Assembly (NCBI GenBank): GCA_037576195.1
Contig: CM075104.1
Span: 2,486,775-2,550,774, forward strand
Source: Phytoseiulus persimilis
Lineage: Eukaryota; Arthropoda; Arachnida; Mesostigmata; Phytoseiidae
Direction of reading: 5' to 3'
Length of the DNA: 64,000 nucleotides
Part shown: positions 49,201-57,940 of the stretch, piece by piece
Layout of the letters: the number at the start of each line of letters is the position of its first letter
Numbering within the stretch: position 1 is the stretch's first letter
The notes under the pieces: model-generated
The model's database searches: none
What the model was told of the DNA's origin: nothing
Seen by the model: only the letters and a program-made list of their open reading frames with translations
Made by a program: the position numbers and the translations under genes

Positions 49201-49935
49201 GGCACTCCCTTGAATAGGTGAGTTGGCTCTGGACGAGTGGAAGGAGAGCGGTCGGAACAAAACTAATCGAGCTGTTCTCGAGATGCCCAAAGAGCCAAGA
49301 GCGACCGATACATGGCGTAGAGTCAATGTCGGGGGATTCGATACCCGTTTGAGCGATTCACGGAAAGTTCCTCCGCTCTTATTCAAAAGAGCAAAAATCC
49401 ACCGGATACTGAATTTCTCATTGAATCTCAAACTGTGAAGTCTGGATTCGATCTTGCTGTCAACAAGGGTAAAACGAAGTCATCGAGTGAGACTCGCGAG
49501 GAGCAAACTCCCACGATGTGAAATCGAGCTCCTCCATTTCAACTGAGCGCCCGCCGCGGCCCGTTTGAGCCCGATGCCCGCAAGGGTTTCCGATCTATTG
49601 ACCGATCATATTCCCACCGTTTCGCCTCCCATCGCACGGGGCATTTTTCATTGTGGTTTCTGGGTTCTGTTTCGAAACTAGCACTCAGCACTCCTCGAAA
49701 AATCATTCCTCTTGATGATACGAATTGAAGGTTACTCAATGCCAATTGATGGTCGCGTTTGTATATGCCCATCCACAGGTCGCCAGGAGTTAGTGAACAC
49801 TAGACCCCGATGGAATTCCGGGAACTGTTCCCATGCGCTCTCGGCGTTCCCGGAGCAGGCATGAACTTTAATACCGCGGAATAATCTATGATGGCGCTCA
49901 GGAAAGTAGATTTCGTTTGCTTCATGGGCAACTTA
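49201..49935. other. Stretch without a recognisable gene
   Basis: No gene is seen. A short echo of the minisatellite edge (CCGCGGCCCGTTTGAG) lies near 49554-49569. The frame at 49057-49431 (-) runs into the minisatellite and is not credible. Confidence 0.5.
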
Positions 49936-50150
49936 CCCTAAAATCCCGCAGATAACGAACCCTTCTTTTCGATTTACTGTGAGGAAAACGGATCAGATAA
50001 CGAGCTTCTCAGATAATCAAATTGTCAGATGACGAACTCGTCAGGGAACGAGCTCATCATATAGCGAATTCGGCAAACAACGATATTATCTGACGCGGTT
50101 TTTCGAGAAAAAATCGAAAAAAAAGGTTCGTTATCTGCGGGATTTTAGAG
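49936..50150. mobile_element. TA-flanked MITE with internal 16-bp array
   Basis: This 215-bp element lies between TA (49934-49935) and TA (50151-50152). The terminal inverted repeats are about 40 bp: CCCTAAAATCCCGCAGATAA on the left and CTCTAAAATCCCGCAGATAA as the reverse complement of the right end, both continuing CGAACC and a T-rich run. TA duplication fits the Tc1/mariner or pogo group. The interior holds about six 16-bp units (for example GTCAGATGACGAACTC, GTCAGGGAACGAGCTC) from about 49990 to 50090. The same unit family forms the array at 57845-57940. There is no coding capacity. Confidence 0.8.
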
Positions 50151-50152
50151 TA

Positions 50153-51548
50153 CTTTTCTGCGATTGTCGTTCCTGGTGAGGTCAAGCAAGAACTCTCCCC
50201 GGTTCGCAGTGCAACGGTTTCGGGAATCGCATTCTCTCGGGGATTCTCAGCGGCTCAGAAACAGCACCCCATGCCATGGTTCTGACCAACAATGTCTGCC
50301 TTCGCGATCGGTTGAGCGGGAAATCTCCGTGCGGAATACCGAGGTCGGTCCTCGGTGGGGCGACTCACAGACTGTTCAGCGGAGGCATATCGAGCGAGCT
50401 GGCCACCTATAACAAGGAAGAATCGGAATTCGAGGAATCGACGCTCTCGAGTCTCGAAGCAGCGTGATTTCTTGCGAGCCACTTCGACACGGGCGGTACA
50501 GAGCAGAGGGGACACCGACAGACTACTTTCAATCAACGGGGGGAGATGTCGATCCGCGCATGAACGCGGAGGCTGCAGTAACGTGCTTTTGTTTTTACGT
50601 CAGCTTGCCGCCCCTGGACTGCCGTGCCGATTCGACTCCGCGGTTCGAGGAATCGCTCCCTCCCCAAAACCGTCGTATTGAAGACGGTGCTTCCGCCCTG
50701 CCTGAGTCCCTCGGATGAAAAATACAACGAAATGCTGGTCGCTCAGCATCGCATGAGTTCCTGTCGGCTTCGATAATCGAATTCGAGGCGTTGCCCCGCT
50801 TTTTGGTCGCGAAGCAACCACCTTTACCTCATACAATACCGATCGAAAGCATCTGTTCGAGAGCGAAAACCTTTGCTATTCGAACGTCTCTTGAGTGTGA
50901 GAGCGGGGAAAACCATCCTGTCCACAGGCAGAAGACCTCTACAAAGAATAGTAATCCAAAGCCATGAGTTCCCATCTCAGCGAGCCTGATTGTGGAGAGC
51001 ATCTTTTCGGCGCGCATGGCACGAACACATGCCTCTCGGTCACTGGCGGAATTTTCTGCTCTTCCTCCAAACGTGGAAAACTGATGAGACGGGAATCGCT
51101 GCAGCGGGCTCGTGGTCGGGATCTGAGGCCTATTTGCTGTTGCGCTTGGATGTATCAAAAACGGTCAGTTCCCCGGGTTGACTTTTCAACCCGGACATGC
51201 ACAGTCCCCATTCCTCTTTCTGCCGCCACAGTAGACAACGCGGCTTCCTTTTATTTTCTTCTTGCTTTGTCGAAGTATCAATGCGCGCGTGTGTGGCTGC
51301 GGCGTTTTTCCTCAGCCAGCTTCGGCGTGCGCATGGGGAAAAGGGCGACGGCGACCGCTATTCAGAAGTAGACCGAGATGACGAACGACGAGCCATTATT
51401 CAGAGCGCGAGCGCGCCACTGTCGGCCGCTTCGAGCGAGCGAGGGAGAAATGAGGCAAAGGATCCGTCGACCCACAGGGTCGCTCGGTCCCGAGGACAAA
51501 AGCCACTCAAGACAATACAAGCACGGAGCGAGCAAGCGTTATTAGAAC
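50153..51548. other. Stretch without a recognisable gene
   Basis: No gene is recognised. From about 51280 the sequence is CG-rich and could be a promoter or 5' UTR for the signal-peptide-like ORF at 51623, but no TATA box or convincing initiator was found. Confidence 0.4.
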
Positions 51549-51566
51549 GCACACACACACAGACAC
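51549..51566. repeat. CA microsatellite
   Basis: A short CA run with one G interruption (GCACACACACACAGACAC) lies just upstream of the ORF at 51623. Confidence 0.8.
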
Positions 51567-51622
51567 AAACGAATACATACTCGGAGAGGCACACAAACAC
51601 GGCAGTCGCAAGAACTGTTACG

Positions 51623-51880
51623 ATGTTTGCCTATAGCCGGTCGGGTTGCTTGTTGTTGCTCCTCATGGCCACGGAGCCATCGCTCGTCGCCTGCGAGTTG
51701 GCTTGTTTTGGCAGAGCTTGCTCCGACGACTCGCGATTGGGGGGGACCGTGCAGCACAGGACGACAACCCACATTCGTAGAACGACAGAAATAACTAGTG
51801 TTCAGTGGGCTCGAGATACGGAGAAGCCTGAGTGCTCCACTAATTCCAAGATGGCTCTCCATATTAGGCACCTTCCGTGA
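51623..51880 (+). CDS. Possible secreted peptide or signal-peptide exon
   Basis: The 85-codon frame begins with a signal-peptide-like N-terminus: a short polar start (MFAYSRSG), a hydrophobic core CLLLLLM, and a plausible cleavage region around SLVAC. It is followed by three closely spaced cysteines (C-ELA-C-FGRA-C) and then basic and threonine-rich sequence without hydrophobic features. The upstream region is CG-rich with a CA repeat, as in a 5' UTR. The second half may be intron rather than coding, but no good splice donor is seen. I compared it mentally with arthropod neuropeptide precursors and found no match. The frame is also open upstream to 51197, so the ATG choice rests on the signal-peptide pattern alone. 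It may be chance. Confidence 0.3.
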   Translation: MFAYSRSGCLLLLLMATEPSLVACELACFGRACSDDSRLGGTVQHRTTTHIRRTTEITSVQWARDTEKPECSTNSKMALHIRHLP

Positions 51881-54877
51881 GGAGAAACTCGCGCATGAAG
51901 GGCGACCCATGGATGCACGAGGCCCTCTGTACAGGAAGTTCCTCACAGCAAGGATTTTTCAAGGAGGTGTACGCGTGAGTTCAGCGTTAACTGGACGAAG
52001 GAGTTACCTGGAGTTCCAACCGCACGAGGGGAGAGGGGAGGAGAAAATTCATCCCAGCAGTCATGTTGAGGGAAGCATGTACTCGTGGGCAACAGTTCGT
52101 GGAATCCTGCATCGGTAATTTCATGCACGCCGAGGTGGTTAGTTCGTGCTCGCCGCTTCATTTGCATTTCGTTGCTCGATTCTTCAACAGAACTTCTGTC
52201 TTGACCCGCCGCTGCTTCCTGACTCGCTCTGTGTCTCGAGGGCGTCTGAGAACCCCGTAGCAACGCTCTGAGCATCGAAAGTTCGGAAAAGCCTCCCAAC
52301 TCAATCCGAAAGCGTCCGAGGTAGTTCCGAGGTAATCGACAACGCTGAAATCCGATGTGCACCGTGATCTCAGACCGCGGTGCGCTCAGAAGTTGCGCTT
52401 AAATGTATGAATTCCGAGGGAGATTTCACGATTTCACGCCAGACGCCTCTGAACGGGAAAACGGACGACTCTCGCGTATGCCCCAATGGGGTGTCGTGTC
52501 AGTTTTATGAGAGACGTTGATGGTCCGCCCTCATGTTTGGGCGCTCCGTGAGCTCCAGGAGATTTTTCCACGAAACCCACGATAGACGGCAACCTGAGAA
52601 CACCACGACGGGCGCTTCGGAAGGGCATGTTGTGATTACTCGGCGTCGAAGGAGGCCTCACGCCCCGACAACTGATGTTTATGCAGCCCCGACCGGATGC
52701 CTCGGAGTGGCTGCAGCGTCGATCCCAACGACTCAACAGCTCGGAACATATCAACGGCAGCGACACCGACGGCGGTCGCCCGGACCGAAACACACAGAGT
52801 CGAGTGACTTGATCTTGTACGGAGAACTCTGAGCTGCTACGACGACGCGAACGGCGTAATATCCTCCCGGCCCAATGTCGGAACTCGTCAGTCTGGAATT
52901 GATTGTGCTGGCTGGCGTCGGTCGGTCGGTCGGCTGTTAGTCGCTTCGGCTCGCGGAATGGTTTGAGCGGGAATCCGCTGACGAGCTGACGACTGTCTCT
53001 CAACTCGTCGGATGCAGCAGCCTGTCAACTGAGCCTCCAGATAAAGCAGAGGAGATAAGCGGCGCTTGCTTCCCTCCGATGGGCCATTGAGGAGCAGCCC
53101 CATCAAGTGACGATATTGTCTGCCCGCTTGCTGAGTGCGCGCATCCGAACTGGGGTCGCTTTTGTAATCGACGGAATAGCCGTCGAAACAATCCGAAGGA
53201 CATTGTTTTGATGCTCTGACGCTGCGCGGGGCCATGCGATCCGAACCTTGCGGTCTCGTCCTCGTTCCTTTCCGAGAGTTGGGAATATATACCCCTACGA
53301 GGAAGAGTCGCCGACCGCGCGTGAGGGCAACAGTCGGCAACGATAACGCGAGCCCGCGGACGTACTTTACGCGCTCCGCGCTCGTTTGTTCGCCGGCCTC
53401 GAACAGTTTTTTGTTACTGTCGCGCCTGGGAACTTTCATGAAAGACCGGGCGGAAGCGGTGCGAAATGACTGAAGAATTGGGAAGGGAACTACATACAAT
53501 GCGGTGCCGAAACGCTACTACGAATGTTTCCGAGCCGCCAAAGCACGGCATGAAGGCATTGATGGATGAATCGTTGCCGGACGGAGGGAGACGTTTGACT
53601 GGAACTAACTGAGCGACTTGCCGTCGCAACGCAGAAGGCTTTTGGGCCAGCGCCTCCCTGCGAGGCGCTGGACCTCGGGAAGAAACGCAGAGGGGGCAGC
53701 TGCTCGAAGAATCGCTTCGAAAACTTGCGTTCGTCGGTGCACGGTCCAAATACTTCAATGAGAGTATTCGTAAAAGACAGCTTTCAATGACTTCACCGAT
53801 AGTCGACTTTTCCTCCGACGCCTTCTGCGAAAGTACACGTGGTTGAATCAGAGACAGTGAGTAGATTCGCGAATGTTTTCAGGAAAAAAAGCCGAAATGG
53901 AATTCCATCGGCTGGAGACTCGATTCAATAACTTGATGAATAATTCGATTGAGCTGCCGGAAATCTATCCTGGGGATCGCGAAGCTTGTCTCAACCGTAG
54001 CTCGAGTATTGCGAAGTTTGGAGGGGAAGGTAACTCCCGTGCTTATCCGAAGACTTCTATTCACCTCGAGTGAGCTGGGGCTTCTGAGACTCTCTCCTGT
54101 CGAGTGAAAGCTCATATTGTCGTTCAAATATATGGTCCGTTAAACTAACAGGGGTCCCGATTCTTCTAGCGTGAACAAGACCCGGTTCCAGCAAATTCTT
54201 AAAACAAGTTCCGCGGAAATCGATTCATTCGTTCGAAGCTAGCTCCGAGGGAGCCGCCGGAAGGACTAGCGTCCCCTGTCGCATCCCACCAATCAAACGG
54301 GTCACCCTAAAATCACTTTTCTCAGGTAATGAAGGTCCTGATCTCAGCTTTCGAACGCGGCTCTCGGATGTCAGTCTACAAAAAGGTGAGCTACAGCAAA
54401 CGAAAGCTGGGGTGAACGTTGTTTCACCTTGCGTACGCCCGAAATTCATAACTTCGAATGGTTCGATGATGGCTTTGATTGAACCTGCATCACCTGGCCC
54501 ACATCCCCGGGGTGCTTCTGGTACGCCTCGGGAGCAGCAGCTCCCACAGTAGGTGAGACTGTGATTGCGCGCCTCCGATCAGCATCCGACGAGGTGGTCG
54601 ATTGCTCAGCTTCCGTCCAGGCACGGCGTTTGGTCGGTGTGGCACGTGCATGTGCCGCCACAGCCTCAACGAAGCTGTCTCCAACGAGGATTCAGAACTT
54701 TATCAGAAGTTTCGTATGGCCCCATTGTATTGAGGCATCCATATCTGGATATATCTAGAATCTCAGACAGTATCACACTTGAGAGTTTCTGAGACGATGA
54801 TCGAAACGTGTTTTTCTCTCCTCCCAGCAGAGTTTCCACCTTGAGCAGATTCCAGAACTGAACACATGGTAAATAAA
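51881..54877. other. 3-kb stretch without a recognisable gene
   Basis: Frames of 203 codons (52888-53499, -) and 189 codons (52434-53003, -) overlap each other and look arginine/serine-rich, as expected in CG-rich DNA. A GGTCGGTCGGTCGG run is near 52919, and an ATATATA lies near 53286 with CG-rich sequence after it, which might be a promoter. No support beyond composition was found. Confidence 0.4.
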
Positions 54878-54879
54878 TA

Positions 54880-54961
54880 CAGTCCAACCTCGATTATTTC
54901 AACTGATTCATGCAGGAAACGACACAAATAATATAAAGTTGGAATAATCGAGGCTGTACTG
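54880..54961. mobile_element. Short pogo/Tigger-like MITE
   Basis: This 82-bp element is flanked by TA at 54878-54879 and 54962-54963. The ends are inverted: CAGTCCAACCTCGATTATTT on the left, CAGTACAGCCTCGATTATTC as the reverse complement of the right, matching over about 25 bp with a few differences. CAGT ends and TA duplication are typical of pogo/Tigger relatives. The two arms make up most of the element, so it is close to a simple foldback. Confidence 0.8.
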
Positions 54962-54963
54962 TA

Positions 54964-55722
54964 TCATCTTCTTGAGCTTTCAGAGTATCACTACGGAAGA
55001 AAATGGATCTCAGTGTCCGATCTCACCCCCAGAGAGTGGTTAAGGTGAGCCTGGCCCACAATTTTTGAGCATTCTTTAGTCTTCATCCCGTGCGCGAAAA
55101 CACGAGTATACTTGACTCCCGAAGAGGAATCTCTCCGAGCCTCGAGACTCGAATATGGACCATCTGACAGGCACAAGGACGACAGAGCTCCCACTCCTGA
55201 ATGGCCTCAAAGGCTTCGTCGCCGTTTTTGTTTTCATCCTTGACGTTATTCTTGTTCTCGTCAAGCTGGAAGCATTAGGATCGTATCCCTCTCACGATGA
55301 AAGCCCCAAGCTCACAGCCTTTGCAGTGCACACAAGCAAAACAGCACGAGGAATCAGCGTGCTCTGTGAGCGCTCCGCATTGTTTTCCCTTCTTTGTTTT
55401 CCGAACTCTCGCTTGCTTCCGTCTATTGCAAGCAGAATAACATCTGATTTCCCCCAAGGATTCGTTGGAACGGAGGTCAATGAGCAGAATCGACGAGCTA
55501 CTTCTCAAAGGAAATATCGGCGCTGGGCCATTCAGCCTCCTCGCACTAGTGTCAGCTTTTACTGTTCGAGTGCGTGTTCAAAGACCCTCCAAGCACGAAT
55601 CTCAACGATGTTGGCAGCAGAGACTCCGCGTCTCGGCCGATCTTGCTACAAAATGCCAACGCCGACGCTGTATCTATGACGAGATATGGATTGAGAGTGC
55701 TCTCCCGCTATGTTTTCAAACA
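54964..55722. other. Stretch without a recognisable gene
   Basis: The frame 55155-55679 (+, 174 codons) contains a hydrophobic stretch (GFVAVFVFILDVILVLV) that resembles a membrane segment, but the rest shows no family and antisense frames overlap it. I do not call a gene. Confidence 0.4.
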
Positions 55723-55730
55723 CTCGCTCT
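55723..55730. repeat. 8-bp target duplication (left) of hAT MITE
   Basis: CTCGCTCT occurs here and perfectly at 55991-55998. Eight-base duplications are the hallmark of hAT transposases. Confidence 0.85.
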
Positions 55731-55990
55731 CAGTGGCGTACCCAGGGAGGGGGGGCATCCCCCCCCAAAACTCTTCGATAATATTGGGAAGGGTGGATTA
55801 TATTCTACTCTAATGGACGAAAAAGTTCCACAAAGATTCATTCTCATCGGGAAAATTCTCACAGGTTTGAAAACCATGTTGATTGCGTCATGAAAATCTC
55901 GTGACGATGATCATCATCATCATCGGCATCATCATCACATACTTGCACCCCCCACCCCCACCCCCCAAAAAAAAGCTGGGTACGCCCCTG
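55731..55990. mobile_element. hAT-type MITE
   Basis: This 260-bp element has terminal inverted repeats CAGTGGCGTACCCAG and, as the reverse complement of the right end, CAGGGGCGTACCCAG (one mismatch in 15). G/C-rich runs follow inside each end. A perfect CTCGCTCT duplication flanks it. The CAGNGGCGTA start is typical of hAT-family non-autonomous elements. An ATC microsatellite lies inside. There is no transposase ORF. Confidence 0.88.
55905..55938. repeat. ATC microsatellite within the hAT MITE
   Basis: Roughly ten imperfect ATC triplets with one GGC interruption lie here. This is simple-sequence expansion inside the element. Confidence 0.8.
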
Positions 55991-55998
55991 CTCGCTCT
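55991..55998. repeat. 8-bp target duplication (right) of hAT MITE
   Basis: This is a perfect copy of 55723-55730. Confidence 0.85.
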
Positions 55999-56978
55999 CC
56001 ACTTTCCCTCAGTGGATTGAAATATGAATGCAGGACTCATAGAGGGTGTGTACTTCAAAGAGCAACATTTCGGTGGCCTCCGTGCCTTGAGCTGCCTTTC
56101 GTTCAAACTTCGTCAAAAGCTGTTCTTCTCCATCGAAACCTGGACTTGGAAGGGCATATATTCCAGGCGGTGTCAAGAGATCAGCGCTGCGTGACTTTAT
56201 AGGTGAGAGGAAAGTTTTTGGACCGAACCCGCTTACCTCGTTATCGGGCTAAAAATAAGGAACTTTCTCCATGGCTGAGTTTTTCGAGATCAATCCGATT
56301 CACAACCAATTCACGCGTTTCCCTTAGCGGTTCGCATATGGCACCGAGAGGAATCTTCCCATTCCCGACGTCATGTACGTCAAAACCCGCACTTCTCTCG
56401 AATATCAACTGGAAATCGATGATGGATATCGACTGGTTTCGTTTTGAAACAATCCAAAGAATAGGGTTTCAAGCAATCGATCTCTCAGAATGGCCTCCTG
56501 GAAATTAAGCTTTAGGAGACGGCACGCAGTCAGCGACGCCTGCGTGCCCAAACTAGGGAACCCGAATCAAGAGGCCGGATAACCGAAAACAACAACGAGG
56601 AATACATCGGTGTACATCCACATATAGGGTGGCTCTTTTTAGTCGGGAATTTTCGCGCCTGATCCTGTTTTGACTATAGCTTTCTCAGTTCTCGGGATAT
56701 TTTCAAGAATCAAGAAGTCATCGATAGAGCATATCGGGCGCAATTCGAAATTCGAATAGATATGATGAATTTTTTTTTCGAGGTCTCTCTAAAAGTCATC
56801 GCGGAAACGTCAATATGCATCCGATCGGACTCGTAGAGGTCTGGCGTTGGACGCGCGAAAAGAAGCCGGCCATTCGCCGGAAAACCGATAAAAGTTATCT
56901 CATTTCCTCGAAAAACGACAAGCGATCGTATTCACTTCTTTTTCAAGGGCCTACCCTGCGGGGCTAATTCGGGTGCCC
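55999..56978. other. Stretch without a recognisable gene
   Basis: No gene is seen; the best frame is 101 codons (56203-56508, +) with no motif. The last few hundred bases, from about 56630, could belong to the dispersed repeat that contains the 17-bp units that follow, but its left boundary is not visible. Confidence 0.4.
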
Positions 56979-57075
56979 GTCAACTGGGCCCCGGCGTCAA
57001 CTGGGCCCCGGCGTCAACTGGGCTTCGCCGTCAACTGGGCCATGGCGTCAACCGGGCCACGGGGTCAACAGGGGC
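56979..57075. repeat. 17-bp repeat units in inverted orientation
   Basis: Six units of the type GTCAACTGGGCCCCGGC lie in tandem. Each is the reverse complement of the 48-kb minisatellite unit. The period is 17 bp and the last unit is broken. Confidence 0.9.
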
Positions 57076-57174
57076 TTTAACCTGATCTCACCGGATTCCC
57101 CCGCACGATTTCGAGTGCGCTGGCTGTCGATCTGCTCGCATCGCTCCGCTCGCTCGCCCGAGCCCTAACCTAAT

Positions 57175-57216
57175 CTCACCCAATCTCCCGATCCGCTTCA
57201 AGTCCGTTGCCTGCCG
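57175..57216. repeat. Conserved flank of the 17-bp repeat family, copy 2
   Basis: This 42-bp sequence matches 48179-48220 with four mismatches. A weaker echo (CCTGATCTCACCGGATTCCC) lies at 57081-57100. Confidence 0.7.
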
Positions 57217-57234
57217 GTCCGCTCGGAAGTTTAC

Positions 57235-57275
57235 GGCGAGGCCCAGTTGACGCCGGGGCCCAGCTGAAGCGCTCC
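57235..57275. repeat. 17-bp repeat units, direct orientation
   Basis: About two units (GGCGAGGCCCAGTTGACGCC and a degenerate second) follow the conserved flank, as in the 48-kb locus where the same position holds about 57 units. Together with 56979-57075 they make an inverted arrangement around about 160 bp. Confidence 0.8.
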
Positions 57276-57844
57276 CGCTAATTCCGTTCTATTCGCTTTC
57301 GCTCGCATTTCCCCTCGTGATTCCCCATAGAGGCGGGATTGAGGGTAACTCTTCGGGTGAAAATCACTCAGAAATGAGTGAATCATCCGAATATTGAGCT
57401 GCGAGGTCGATCTGACGATTGTTGATTTTCACCGGAAATAACACTCATTCAGTTTTCCGCCCTCGGTCGCCAAAATCACCTTTAACAGCATGGGAATTCT
57501 TGATACGATCGCGTCTAGGAGTATTGAAGTTTGAAAAAGCAGGTCAACGTCTGGAAGGGTTCTGGAAGTCATCCCGAGATGATCCCGGTGGAGTTTCGGT
57601 GATGATTCCAGGTCGAACTGGGAAGAGTTCGACCTCAAAGAACTCAGAGTAGAATTCCGTGCTGTCTGAGAGATGATTCGGCATCGGTCCAGAGATGTTC
57701 TCGGGACGTGTGTTCAGTTCGCGCAAATTCCTCCAAATTCTAACTTCTGAAATTCATGCCCTAACTTACTCCAGAACACTCTAGAGCCAATCTTCGAGTT
57801 GTATCCGATTCTTTGAGTCAGCTCCTAGGAGCGACATACCTATG
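57276..57844. other. Stretch without a recognisable gene
   Basis: Only short frames are seen (up to 77 codons). The right end of the dispersed 17-bp repeat family may lie in the first 100 bases. Confidence 0.45.
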
Positions 57845-57940
57845 TTTTGTCATCTGGCAAGTTCGTTATCTGATGAGTTCGTCTTCTGTCAAGTTTGTTA
57901 TCGGATGAGTTCGTTATCTGTCAAGTTCGTTATGCAAAAT
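57845..57940. repeat. 16-bp tandem repeat related to the MITE at 49936
   Basis: Five to six 16-bp units run here, for example GTTCGTTATCTGATGA and GTTCGTTATCTGTCAA, alternating in their last bases so that a 32-bp period is also visible. The reverse complement is the same unit as inside the 49936-50150 MITE. No TA-flanked terminal repeats are seen here, so this is a solo array or a remnant. Confidence 0.75.

Noticed and set aside
55155-55679. 174-codon ORF with a hydrophobic stretch
   Set aside because: A single membrane-like segment without other family features; strong antisense frames overlap.
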